From Alphaproteobacteria bacterium (GTDB lineage Bacteria > Pseudomonadota > Alphaproteobacteria > Puniceispirillales > UBA1172), in contig JABIWM010000077.1 in the NCBI GenBank assembly GCA_018701255.1, positions 1 to 32,208 on the forward strand: 32,208 bases of DNA. The letters are read 5' to 3'. The notes under the pieces are model-generated. The model was given only the letters and a program-made list of their open reading frames with translations, had not been told where the DNA came from and searched no databases. Below are positions 8,262 through 16,169 of this stretch, piece by piece. Within the stretch, counting starts at the first letter, position 1. Every line of letters starts with the position of its first letter. Position numbers and translations under genes: made by a program.

Positions 8262-10130
8262 ATGACATTTAAGAACGAAGATAATGGTCACAATGTCCTT
8301 AATGAGATATTTGGTTACTCGAGTTTCAGGCCGGGTCAGCTAGAGATTATTGAGGCCATTTTAACTAAGCGGAATGTAATGGTTGTTATGCCCACGGGTG
8401 CGGGTAAGTCACTTTGCTATCAAGTGCCGGCAATCTACTCAAAGCAGAAAACGATCATTATCTCACCGCTGGTTGCCCTTATAGATGATCAAGTGACCGC
8501 GCTTTCGCAGTTAGGCGTTAAAGTTAGTAAACTTCACTCAGGAATGTCGCGTGATGAAAATGTTGATCAGTGGCGACAATTTGCTTCGGGGGCGTCAAAC
8601 ATCCTTTATATGAGCCCAGAGCGATTGATGCAGCCAAGGATGCTGGATGCATTGCAACGTCAGTCGATAGGAATATTTGTGGTTGATGAGGCGCATTGTA
8701 TCTCAAAATGGGGTGCGGATTTTAGAACGGATTATCAAGAACTGGCTCAACTGAAACGGCTATTTCCGGACGCAGTAGTTGCCGCATTCACCGCCACCGC
8801 AGATAAGGCAACACGGGCAGATATCGTTGACAAACTGACTGGTGGCAATTGCGAAGTATTTGTTAAGAGTTTTGACCGGCCAAATCTCTCATTACAAGTG
8901 TCGCCAAAGCAGGACTTTAAAGCAAAATTACTGAACTTTCTCTTAGAAAGAAAAGGCCAGAGCGGCATTGTTTATTGCCTGTCGCGAAATGAAACAGATC
9001 AAGTTTACGAGTTTCTGAAAAAAAATGGGTTTAACACCATTTCCTATCATGCCGGAAAATCGGCTGAACACAGGAGAGAATCACAAAATCGTTTCATGAC
9101 AGAAGATGCCGTAGTCATGGTTGCTACAATTGCTTTTGGAATGGGAATAGATAAGCCGGATATTCGGTATGTTGTGCATGCTAGTATGCCAAGTAGTGTT
9201 GAGGCTTTCTATCAAGAAATTGGCAGAGCGGGCAGGGATAACGCGCCAGCAGAAACACTCATGTTTTATGGTCTGCAAGACATTGTTAAAAGACAGAGAA
9301 TGATATTCGATGGAGAAGGAAGTGAACAGCACAAGCTCTTAGAATATAAAAGACTTGAGGCACTGATAGGATATTGTGAAACGACATCCTGCCGAAGGCT
9401 GGCGCTTCTGTCATATTTTGATGAGTCCGTTGTGAATTGCGGAAACTGCGATAACTGTCTGCATCCGCCTGATATGCAGGATGTCACTAATCTAGCCAAG
9501 TTATTAATATCGGCGGTTAAGGAAACAGGTCAGTATTTTGGAGTAGCGCATATTATTGATGTTGCGCGCGGGGCAGATACGGCAAAAATAAAAGCTCGTT
9601 CACATAACCAAATAGGTGTCTTTGGTTTAGCGGCTGACCAATCAAAACCGGTTCTGCAGTCTATCATCCGCGAATTGATTGCGGTTAATGCTCTTAAAGT
9701 CAATTTAGAAAAATATGGCGCCTTAGAAATCACAGACAAAGGAAGCAGGATTCTCCGTGGTAGTGAAACGTTTATGGCCAAGGTTTTATCCAAAGTGATT
9801 ACATCCACAGCGCCCACGGAAAACTCAACTGTAACGCCCGCCATTTTAGAAAATAATCAAATGCTTTTGGTAGAACTTAAAAAATTGAGACTTGCGCTAG
9901 CAAAAGAGCGTTCAGTGCCAGCATTTGTTATTTTTTCGGACAAGACACTCATACAAATAGCCAATGAATTGCCAACCAGTGAAGAGGAATTTTTGTCAAT
10001 TAACGGAGTTGGAAAAACTAAACTTAAGGCGTTTTATAAGCCGATCTCAGATATCATCACATTGTTCATCAAATCGACTGGCGCGGACGCGCGGACAGCT
10101 GAACATATTGCGGTTAGCGATCAGTTATAA
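8262..10130 (+). CDS. recQ: ATP-dependent DNA helicase RecQ
   Basis: A 622-residue 3'-5' superfamily 2 helicase for recombination and fork repair. Visible in order: motif 0 FGYSSFRPGQ (17-26), Walker A PTGAGKS (44-50), DEAH (142-145), motif III AFTATAD (175-181), motif VI QEIGRAGRD (318-326), zinc-binding Cys377, Cys393, Cys396 and Cys399, an RQC winged-helix region, and a C-terminal HRDC domain (about 530-600). Length fits bacterial RecQ. One oddity: the aromatic-rich loop reads CISKWGADFR, with Ala152 where nearly all RecQ proteins carry His. No Shine-Dalgarno site is visible before the ATG. The 160 bases upstream (8102-8261) hold nothing else I can recognise. It has no evident functional link to its neighbours. 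Confidence 0.95.
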   Translation: MTFKNEDNGHNVLNEIFGYSSFRPGQLEIIEAILTKRNVMVVMPTGAGKSLCYQVPAIYSKQKTIIISPLVALIDDQVTALSQLGVKVSKLHSGMSRDENVDQWRQFASGASNILYMSPERLMQPRMLDALQRQSIGIFVVDEAHCISKWGADFRTDYQELAQLKRLFPDAVVAAFTATADKATRADIVDKLTGGNCEVFVKSFDRPNLSLQVSPKQDFKAKLLNFLLERKGQSGIVYCLSRNETDQVYEFLKKNGFNTISYHAGKSAEHRRESQNRFMTEDAVVMVATIAFGMGIDKPDIRYVVHASMPSSVEAFYQEIGRAGRDNAPAETLMFYGLQDIVKRQRMIFDGEGSEQHKLLEYKRLEALIGYCETTSCRRLALLSYFDESVVNCGNCDNCLHPPDMQDVTNLAKLLISAVKETGQYFGVAHIIDVARGADTAKIKARSHNQIGVFGLAADQSKPVLQSIIRELIAVNALKVNLEKYGALEITDKGSRILRGSETFMAKVLSKVITSTAPTENSTVTPAILENNQMLLVELKKLRLALAKERSVPAFVIFSDKTLIQIANELPTSEEEFLSINGVGKTKLKAFYKPISDIITLFIKSTGADARTAEHIAVSDQL

Positions 10131-10138
10131 TTCCGGTT

Positions 10139-10348
10139 TTACTTAATTGGCGTAGCACCGGTTTCCATATGAATGATCTTACCATCTTTTAGTGGCTTCT
10201 GAACCAGCATCGCAAACACGGCGTACCGTGCTTTCGGCAGATACATATTGAAAAATCTTTTGCGCCCAAATTCCAGTAGTGGTTGGATTAACAATAGGGT
10301 TTGGATACGCGCAGGATAAGGATAATTCAGCCGCAAATAACGGCTTGT
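10139..10348 (-). other. Open in-frame extension downstream of the Rossmann-type gene (possible lost C-terminus or remnant)
   Basis: After the TAA that ends the 10349-11419 gene, the same frame stays open for 69 further codons to a TAA at 10139. The encoded stretch has a protein-like make-up, with segments such as LLEFGRKRFFNMYLPKARY and PLKDGKIIHMETGATPIK. There is no ATG near its beginning; only a TTG at 10336 could start it. It could be the C-terminal part of a longer ancestral protein cut by a nonsense change, a remnant of another gene, or chance. I do not recognise the sequence. The converging recQ gene stops eight bases away. Confidence 0.25.
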
Positions 10349-11419
10349 TTAACTCAAGGCGTGTAACAGATCAGTTGCTTGTTCTTGCGCGGTTTCTGCC
10401 GATAGCTTTTCGATGGGTTTTCCAAGAAATTGAAATAAGGCTTGCTGGGTTTCTTCTGTGAAAAATATGGTTCCGTCTTCGGTCATGCTTGCTATTCCAT
10501 CCCATGGTAAGGACGCTTCGTTAACCGCGATAGCTTGTTGCATCGACCATTCGTCAGGAAGATTAAAGGCCATTCCCGTCTTACTTACCCGGACAGGATA
10601 GCCCCCCACATAATGCCCAATACCGGGCAAATGAATAGCCGTTTCTGTTGCACCGGTCAGGGCGCGCAGGGCGACAAGAGCAGAAGAAGCCGTTACCCGA
10701 TTAAAATGCAAATCATAGGGAAAGGCAAAAGGCTGGCGCAGGGCTTTTTCAGCAATATTAGTAATGTCTTTATTATCTAATGAAGCCTTGAGCATATAAG
10801 GCGGTATTTCATGGGGTATGACATCATTCAAAACGAAATACTCAAATGCGTGTTGCGCGACTAATTTTACGTCAACTTCAGCTGGGTTAGCTCCTAGAGC
10901 GCGGCTGACTTCCATTTGTATCTTGGCGATAGGTTCTTGAACATTACCTATGCCGCAATCAGGCCCAAAACCGGTTCGGTTAAGCATGGCGTTAATCACA
11001 TCCGGAAACGACGCGCCAATCCAGAAAGCATCAATATTAGCCTTAGCGATCTGATTGCGAAAAGTTTGCATCAATGACAAATGCAGAGCAGTGTAACCGG
11101 CAAATGGAATATGAATATTACTAGGTGGCAGTTTCCACCAGGGAAATAGAGAAGGAGCAGAAAAAATATAATCTGGATTTATATTTCTCAGTTTAGTTGG
11201 GAAATCATTGCTATGAACATCTAAATCCTCTGCGATGATTTGTGGAAAATATCCCTCGATCCCTGCCCCTAATAGCGCATTATTAACTCTTTTCTGCGCT
11301 TTATTGATATCTCTGCTGGCAACGATAATAGTAGAAAATATATCGGTTCTTGCAACCGCTTCTAACAGATGTGTCGCAAGTTCGCCAATAGAGATAAAAA
11401 GCAGTGTCGGTTTATTCAT
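10349..11419 (-). CDS. Rossmann-type dehydrogenase-like protein, function unknown
   Basis: A 356-residue protein I cannot name with confidence. The N-terminus (TLLFISIGELATHLLEAVART, then IIVASRD) has the beta-alpha-beta rhythm of an NAD(P)-binding Rossmann domain, but with a degenerate glycine motif. The middle carries ASFPDVINAML, CGIGNVQEPIAKIQ and VKLVAQHAFEY. The C-terminal third (PVRVSKTGMAFNLP, AIAVNEASLPWDGIASMTEDGT) recalls the C-terminal domain of malate/lactate-type or opine/saccharopine-type dehydrogenases. That is inference from layout, not a clear match. The ATG at 11419 has no Shine-Dalgarno site but overlaps the stop of a small upstream ORF (ATGA). The frame remains open past the stop codon. 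It lies downstream of, and co-oriented with, the XRE-like regulator. Confidence 0.6.
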   Translation of the reverse strand: MNKPTLLFISIGELATHLLEAVARTDIFSTIIVASRDINKAQKRVNNALLGAGIEGYFPQIIAEDLDVHSNDFPTKLRNINPDYIFSAPSLFPWWKLPPSNIHIPFAGYTALHLSLMQTFRNQIAKANIDAFWIGASFPDVINAMLNRTGFGPDCGIGNVQEPIAKIQMEVSRALGANPAEVDVKLVAQHAFEYFVLNDVIPHEIPPYMLKASLDNKDITNIAEKALRQPFAFPYDLHFNRVTASSALVALRALTGATETAIHLPGIGHYVGGYPVRVSKTGMAFNLPDEWSMQQAIAVNEASLPWDGIASMTEDGTIFFTEETQQALFQFLGKPIEKLSAETAQEQATDLLHALS

Positions 11420-11589
11420 AATACATATTTTCTAAAATGTTTCTCAAGCCGCATGATAATATTCGCCCAAATTTCTGCTATTCCTCTAGCAATATTCCCC
11501 TTGGCAATATCCCCCTTGGCAATATTTAAGGCAAGCATATTTGAGCGGCAAGTAACAGTGTCAGTGCATCCCCGCCACCCAACAAGCAT
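11416..11589 (-). CDS. Possible small ORF (57 aa) between regulator and Rossmann-type gene
   Basis: An ORF starting seven bases after the stop of the XRE-like regulator and ending with an ATGA overlap on the next gene. It would fill what is otherwise a 177-base gap. It encodes MLVGWRGCTDTVTC, then a triple repeat (IAKGD, IAKGN, IARG) made by 15-base DNA repeats, then an amphipathic-looking basic tail (IIMRLEKHFRKYVL). No Shine-Dalgarno site is seen before the ATG at 11589; an internal ATG at 11538 would give 40 residues. Placement favours a real gene that couples translation to the downstream gene. The repeats and lack of a ribosome site argue for caution. Confidence 0.35.
   Translation of the reverse strand: MLVGWRGCTDTVTCRSNMLALNIAKGDIAKGNIARGIAEIWANIIMRLEKHFRKYVL
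11490..11528. repeat. 15-base tandem repeat, about 2.6 copies
   Basis: On the plus strand CAATATTCCCCTTGG (11490-11504) is followed directly by CAATATCCCCCTTGG (11505-11519) and a partial third copy beginning CAATATTTA (11520-11528). The unit is a multiple of three and lies inside the small ORF, where it encodes the repeated IAKG/IARG segment on the minus strand. Confidence 0.8.
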
Positions 11590-11596
11590 GGTTTTG

Positions 11597-12406
11597 TTAA
11601 GCGGCAACAAAAGCATTTTCACCAGCATCAATGGTATTGTGGATATTCTGGCGAATAAATAAGGGTATTTCTGGGCTGGTTGGATCGAAAATCCCGCATC
11701 CCTTTAGCGCGTTATATCGGTTTACCGATGGGCCAAGAAATTGAAAAATAGAACGATAGCAAGATATATCCTGAACAGATTCCATTGTGTTGCCTAAACC
11801 TAGACCTGAAAAAAACTGCTGGCGGGTTAACGTGGCAAATAAGGTGGTATGCCATATGGTTTGACCAAGCCATCTCTCACGCTCAGATATATAAAGCCTG
11901 TGCCCAGAATAATATGCGATACCGTCATATTTGGTAACACTTGATGATCCGTCAATATTGACCAGTCTTTCAATTGATCGCGTTCCTATAAGCCCATCAA
12001 CCTCAAACAGCTGAATAAGGCTACGTTGAATCATGCTTTTTTTAGCCTTAACAATGAAATGATTGTAATAAAATCCCAAGAATGACCCCATATCATTAAT
12101 AGATTGCGATTTTTTTTGCACCTCGGAAATAAATTTATTTGAAAAGGACTGATTATTCTGGCCAGTTTTAATTGGCCGGATGGTAATCAATTTCCGGAAT
12201 TCATCATGCGGTAAAAGCAGCTCCCAATCCTCTAGCCCGAAATAGTCACAAATCATCTGCAGACTGCGAAGTCTTGGTAAAGACCGGCCTGAGAGATATT
12301 TAGTGAATTGCTGTCTGGATATTTTTATGTCATTGCAAACATCAGTGATTGATGCGCTATATCCGATCAACAGGCGTAAATTTTTGCCTAGATTCTGATG
12401 TTTCAT
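11597..12406 (-). CDS. XRE-like helix-turn-helix transcriptional regulator
   Basis: A 269-residue protein with an N-terminal Cro/C1-type helix-turn-helix at about residues 5-60 (LGKNLRLLIG, SITDVCNDIKISRQQFTKYLSGRSLP, LQMICDYFGL). The remaining 200 residues, with ALFATLTRQQF-like and IAYYSGHRLYISE segments, form a C-terminal domain I do not recognise; it may sense a ligand. The ATG at 12406 is preceded by a GAGGGGGT ribosome site nine bases upstream. It is divergent from the peptide-type importer operon across a 235-base region that contains direct and inverted repeats, so it is the best candidate to control that operon and the two amidases in it. Confidence 0.75.
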   Translation of the reverse strand: MKHQNLGKNLRLLIGYSASITDVCNDIKISRQQFTKYLSGRSLPRLRSLQMICDYFGLEDWELLLPHDEFRKLITIRPIKTGQNNQSFSNKFISEVQKKSQSINDMGSFLGFYYNHFIVKAKKSMIQRSLIQLFEVDGLIGTRSIERLVNIDGSSSVTKYDGIAYYSGHRLYISERERWLGQTIWHTTLFATLTRQQFFSGLGLGNTMESVQDISCYRSIFQFLGPSVNRYNALKGCGIFDPTSPEIPLFIRQNIHNTIDAGENAFVAA

Positions 12407-12420
12407 GTTAAATGACCCCC

Positions 12421-12453
12421 TCTTTTCAATAAAATCATCTTTTCAATAAAATC
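12421..12453. repeat. 16-base perfect direct repeat next to regulator start
   Basis: TCTTTTCAATAAAATC occurs at 12421-12436 and again at 12438-12453, one base apart, just upstream of the XRE-like gene start. A 17-base period is not a whole number of helical turns, so the copies lie on different DNA faces. It may be a duplicated operator or a replication-slippage product. Confidence 0.7.
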
Positions 12454-12488
12454 CTTAATGACTAGGTGACGCGATAAGCATACTAAAG

Positions 12489-12505
12489 TTGACTAATAGC
12501 GTCAA
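12489..12505. promoter_or_regulatory. Dyad TTGAC-N7-GTCAA, candidate operator
   Basis: TTGAC (12489-12493) and GTCAA (12501-12505) are perfect inverted arms around a 7-base spacer. They sit midway between the regulator and the importer gene. The 17-base span fits a dimeric helix-turn-helix repressor. The left arm could also form part of a -35 box for the importer. Confidence 0.4.
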
Positions 12506-12641
12506 TAAATAGGGTTTTATCTATATGAATCAGATTAAAATTACGACATAGTTTTTATGTGAGCGTTGATATGGGCTTATTTGAAGGTCAGATCAAACGC
12601 TTTTAATTTCGAGGAGTAATGTTTTAGGGAGGCTAAGCAAA

Positions 12642-14192
12642 ATGTCTGGAAATAAAATGATTAGAAAAATAGAAAGCGTATCAATGCGGCTGGTAACAGC
12701 GTTCATACTGTCGTTCGTTTTCTTAACTGGAACAATTAATATTGTAAGAAGTGATGAATTAAACGTCAGACTCGGAGAAGATTTTACTACACTTGATCCG
12801 GCTTTCTGGCAAAGTGGCGCAGATTTGACAATGATCAATGTGTTATTTCCGAAACTAATCGAATTTAAATCAGGATCAGATTGGGAATATGAACTGCAAG
12901 CCGCTGAGTCCATTGAACAGGTTGATGAATTGACGATCAAATTCACCCTGAAGCCCGGACTTATGTGGACAGACGGTTATGGTGAAGTAACAACCGAAGA
13001 TGTGAAATATTCATATGAACGTTACATCGACCCAGAATTAGCATCACCAATTATCGGCGACTGGCTTCCACTTAAAGAAGTTGAAATTGTCGATAAATAT
13101 AGTGGAATTATTCACCTGAAAGAGCCATTTGCACCAATTTGGTGGAGTACACTTCCTTATTCAAGTGGAGCAATTGTTTCTAAAAAGGCAACAGAAGAAG
13201 CAGGCGGTAAGTTTACAACTGACCCCGGTGCAACAGCTGGTGCTTATAAAATTGAATCATGGACACCTCGCGAAAAGACCGTGTTAGTTCCACATGATGG
13301 TTGGAACGGACCTGAGGTCGGATTTGATAAAATAACAATCTACCCTATTCAGGAACCAAAATCGGCAGAAATAGCTTTTGAAGCAGGTGAAATTGACATT
13401 ACTGAAATCTCAATTGGTTCTGTGCCTAATTATAGAGAGTCATTGCCAGCTGGCGGTGTGCTGGATGTGCGGCCAACGGCTGACTATACCTTTTTGGGCA
13501 TTAATATTGCGAACGAAAAGCTGTCTGACGTTCGCGTAAGACAAGCGATCAAAATGGCCATTGATATTGATGCCATTCTGCAAGGAGCGTATTTTGGCGT
13601 TCCCGAGCAAGCAAGTGGATTAGTTGCACCGGGATTAGTCGGTTATACTGGCATCATGCCCGGCGCCAGAGATGTTCAGGGTGCAAAGGCGTTATTGGAT
13701 GATGCTGGCGTTAGTAATCTAAGCCTGGAGCTTGATGTTCTAAACACAGCTGAATTCATTACGGCGGCACAAATTATTCAGGCCAATCTTGGTGAAATTG
13801 GAATTAACCTGCAAATCAATCAGCTTGATTCAGGTGCGTTCTGGAATGTCGCTGCAGACAGAAAAGAAGATTTGCAGCTTACTTTGAACAACTATACAAG
13901 CCCACCTGATCCATCATGGTCAACACAGTGGTTTCTGCGTGACCAAAAAGGCATCTGGAATTGGGTATGGCTGGATAGCGAGGACTTTGACAACCTGCAC
14001 TTCGCCGCATTGAAAGAGACCGATATGAACAAGCGGTCAGATATGTATGTTGATATGCAGAAAGTCATGGATGAGTCTGGCGGATTTCTATTCATCATGC
14101 ACCCGCCTAGCGTGATCATTTATAGAGACACAATCAACCCGGGACTTTATCCTAATGGTGGGCTGAAGCTGACAGACTTTAAAGCCAATTAA
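12642..14192 (+). CDS. Peptide-type ABC transporter substrate-binding protein (family 5)
   Basis: A 516-residue periplasmic binding protein of the DppA/OppA class (SBP_bac_5). After a basic N-terminus a hydrophobic signal segment covers residues 17-35, with probable cleavage near Ser37 before DELNVRLGEDFTTLDPAFW. No lipobox is seen. Family landmarks include TLDPAF, LKPGLMWTDGYGEVTTEDVKYSYER (residues quoted here in two parts: LKPGLMWTDG and TTEDVKYSYER), GAYKIESWTPRE and DVRVRQAIKMAIDIDAIL. The start at 12642 is supported by GGGAGG nine bases upstream. It is followed by a stable hairpin and then the permease genes. The ligand is not predictable; the amidases downstream suggest an amide-containing compound. 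Confidence 0.9.
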   Translation: MSGNKMIRKIESVSMRLVTAFILSFVFLTGTINIVRSDELNVRLGEDFTTLDPAFWQSGADLTMINVLFPKLIEFKSGSDWEYELQAAESIEQVDELTIKFTLKPGLMWTDGYGEVTTEDVKYSYERYIDPELASPIIGDWLPLKEVEIVDKYSGIIHLKEPFAPIWWSTLPYSSGAIVSKKATEEAGGKFTTDPGATAGAYKIESWTPREKTVLVPHDGWNGPEVGFDKITIYPIQEPKSAEIAFEAGEIDITEISIGSVPNYRESLPAGGVLDVRPTADYTFLGINIANEKLSDVRVRQAIKMAIDIDAILQGAYFGVPEQASGLVAPGLVGYTGIMPGARDVQGAKALLDDAGVSNLSLELDVLNTAEFITAAQIIQANLGEIGINLQINQLDSGAFWNVAADRKEDLQLTLNNYTSPPDPSWSTQWFLRDQKGIWNWVWLDSEDFDNLHFAALKETDMNKRSDMYVDMQKVMDESGGFLFIMHPPSVIIYRDTINPGLYPNGGLKLTDFKAN

Positions 14193-14212
14193 AGGCTTCC
14201 AGAAAACAAAAT

Positions 14213-14241
14213 GATGGGGCTGGCCGTTAGCTGGCTCCATC
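14213..14241 (+). terminator. Intra-operon hairpin after the substrate-binding gene
   Basis: A 12-base-pair stem (14213-14224 with 14230-14241, including three G-T wobbles) closed by the loop CGTTA and followed by TGTTTTC. It lies in the 148-base gap before the first permease. It may terminate most transcripts or protect the binding-protein mRNA from decay, giving excess binding protein over permease, as is common for ABC importers. Confidence 0.6.
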
Positions 14242-14340
14242 TGTTTTCATGCAATCATGAGCCAGAAAATATCACAGTATGCTTTGTTTAGCTTTAGTGA
14301 GATGATAGACTTTTAACCATAGATGATATTGGACTGATAT

Positions 14341-15285
14341 ATGATTAAGTATACCATTCAGAGAATTCTATTGGCTGTTTTGATCATAGTATGCGCTGTT
14401 GCCACTATGTTTATCATGATTCATGCGGTACCGGGTGATCCCGTAAATGTCATGCTTGGGCCTAGAGCGACTCCGGAAATAAAAGAAGCATTGCGGGCAA
14501 GGCTTCATCTTGATCAGCCGATAACGACCCAGCTGTTTTACTTTTTCAGAGGTCTTTTAATGGGCGATTTCGGATATGATTTACGTTCAAATCGTCCCGT
14601 TCTGGATATTATTTTAGAACAATTTCCTCATACGCTAATTCTGGTAACATCCGCGCTTATCGTGTCAACCATTGGCATACCTGTTGGCCGTTATGCCGCC
14701 ATACATCGTAATGGCACATTTGACCGGATTGTCGGAACGATTTCTGTTTCCATCATCGCCATGCCCGCTATTGTTGTTGGGCTATATATGCTTTTGTTTT
14801 TTTCGGTAGAATTAAGATGGTTTCCGGTGATTGGTGCGGGTGACAAAAACGACTGGCTTGATTATCTATGGCATCTGACTTTGCCGGTCATTACCATCAG
14901 CATTGCCTGGATCGGTTACATCTCGCGGATTGTGCGCGCATCAATGATTGAAGTATTAAGCCAAAATCATGTCCGTATGGCACGCGCATTCGGTTTGCCC
15001 GAATCTAAAGTTATTAACAGATATGCGCTTCGTATTGCTGTCCTGCCATCAATAACCATGCTTGGGGTTAGTGTTGCATTAATTCTGTCAAGTACGGTGA
15101 TTGTTGAAATCATATTTTCGCGCCCCGGTATTGGCAGTCTTTTATACGAATCAGTTCTTAGCCGGAATTACCCATTAGTCATGGGCGCGGTTTTGTTTAG
15201 CACTATTTTCATCGTTGCAGGAACGACCATAGCTGACTTGGTAAATGCCGCCATTGATCCCAGATTACGGAAGGAAAAAGACTAA
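14341..15285 (+). CDS. Peptide-type ABC transporter permease (DppB-like)
   Basis: A 314-residue inner-membrane permease. It starts MIKYTIQRILLAVLIIVCAVATMF, here read as an N-terminal membrane helix (about residues 7-27). The DppB-type segment HAVPGDPVNVMLG follows, then several hydrophobic segments. The cytoplasmic ATPase-contact (EAA) loop is near residues 200-225 (MIEVLSQNHVRMARAFGLPE), and the C-terminus has VVEIIFSRPGIGSLLYES. Length and order are typical for the first permease of a dipeptide/oligopeptide importer. Its stop shares one base with the next start (TAATG). Confidence 0.92.
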   Translation: MIKYTIQRILLAVLIIVCAVATMFIMIHAVPGDPVNVMLGPRATPEIKEALRARLHLDQPITTQLFYFFRGLLMGDFGYDLRSNRPVLDIILEQFPHTLILVTSALIVSTIGIPVGRYAAIHRNGTFDRIVGTISVSIIAMPAIVVGLYMLLFFSVELRWFPVIGAGDKNDWLDYLWHLTLPVITISIAWIGYISRIVRASMIEVLSQNHVRMARAFGLPESKVINRYALRIAVLPSITMLGVSVALILSSTVIVEIIFSRPGIGSLLYESVLSRNYPLVMGAVLFSTIFIVAGTTIADLVNAAIDPRLRKEKD

Positions 15286-16169
15286 TGTCATCGGGGAAAA
15301 GAGAGCAGGTTGAAATCCGTCGAACAAACAGAATAAAAAGTTTGTTTGGTAAACTTCTTGGTGATCCCATGGGTGCCATAGGGGTGTTGATAGTTGCCAG
15401 TTTTTTGATCATCGCATTATTTGCTGATGTGATTGCCCCTTATGAACCAAATAAAATTGATATTCTTAACAAGTTACAGGGGCCAAGTCTGGATCATCTG
15501 GTCGGCACCGATCAGCTAGGCAGAGATACTCTATCCCGTCTTATTCACGGCACCCAGATTGCGCTTCTTGTTGCCGCCATATCTATTGGTTTAGCTGTTT
15601 TAATCGGCTCAGTTCTTGGCGCGATTGCCGGATATGGCCCGACTTGGCTAGACTTTATTATCATGCTGATTTTTGACACGATGCGATCATATCCGGTGAT
15701 AATGTTTGCTCTTGCGGTGGTCGTGCTTTTTGGCCCCAGCTTAACGACAATCATCATTATTATCATGGCCACATCATTCCCTACCTATGGGCGGTTGATG
15801 CGAACGCAAACACAAACGCTCAGAAAGTCGGAATATATTTTATCCGCGCAAGCGCTAGGCATAAGCACACCGCGCATCTTATTAAGACATATACTACCAA
15901 ACACAATTGGCCCGATTCTGATTGTTGCCAGTATGGATGTTCCATTTGTCATTGCTCTAGAAGCCGGGCTCAGCTTTCTGGGGCTTGGGGTAAGACCACC
16001 TACACCAAGCTGGGGAAGTATATTAAATGATGGGTTTACTTACATCAGAAACTCACCCTGGATTTTGTTTAGCGCGGGCGCGCCTCTCATATTGGTGACG
16101 ATTGGGTTCACTTTTTTAGGCGAACAGCTCCGTGATGTTTTAGATCCAAAAATAAGTAAGGATCGGTAA
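15285..16169 (+). CDS. Peptide-type ABC transporter permease (DppC-like)
   Basis: A 294-residue partner permease. After a short basic cytoplasmic N-terminus come a membrane helix (about 30-50) and the DppC-family segment PYEPNKIDI...GPSLDHLVGTDQLGRDTLSRL, quoted in part. The contact loop is LRKSEYILSAQALGIS with HILPNTIGPI, and the C-terminus reads LEAGLSFLGLGVRPPTPSWG. The GTDxxGRD motif is diagnostic for this subunit. It is joined to both neighbours by one-base TAATG overlaps, so the permeases and ATPase should be made in fixed ratio. Confidence 0.92.
   Translation: MSSGKREQVEIRRTNRIKSLFGKLLGDPMGAIGVLIVASFLIIALFADVIAPYEPNKIDILNKLQGPSLDHLVGTDQLGRDTLSRLIHGTQIALLVAAISIGLAVLIGSVLGAIAGYGPTWLDFIIMLIFDTMRSYPVIMFALAVVVLFGPSLTTIIIIIMATSFPTYGRLMRTQTQTLRKSEYILSAQALGISTPRILLRHILPNTIGPILIVASMDVPFVIALEAGLSFLGLGVRPPTPSWGSILNDGFTYIRNSPWILFSAGAPLILVTIGFTFLGEQLRDVLDPKISKDR

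Larger units (their letters stand above)
12407..12641. promoter_or_regulatory. Divergent control region of regulator and peptide-type importer operon
   Basis: A 235-base gap holding a 16-base direct repeat (12421-12436 and 12438-12453), a dyad (12489-12505), TGACGC/GCGTCA arms (12468-12473 and 12499-12504), and a GGGAGG ribosome site at 12627-12632, nine bases before the importer start. A tiny GTG-started frame ending just before the ribosome site (VSVDMGLFEGQIKRF) might be a leader peptide or chance. Confidence 0.5.

Noticed and set aside
10215-10232. Small inverted repeat CACGG-CGTA-CCGTG after recQ as a terminator.
   Set aside because: Only a five-base stem, no T tract, and it lies inside an open frame on the minus strand.
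11490-11528. Tandem 15-base repeats as a CRISPR or attachment site.
   Set aside because: No spacers, too few copies, and no recombinase or cas gene in the window.
12558-12605. Short GTG-started frame (VSVDMGLFEGQIKRF) before the importer operon as a leader peptide.
   Set aside because: Too short to judge, with no ribosome site or attenuator structure with it; kept only as a remark.
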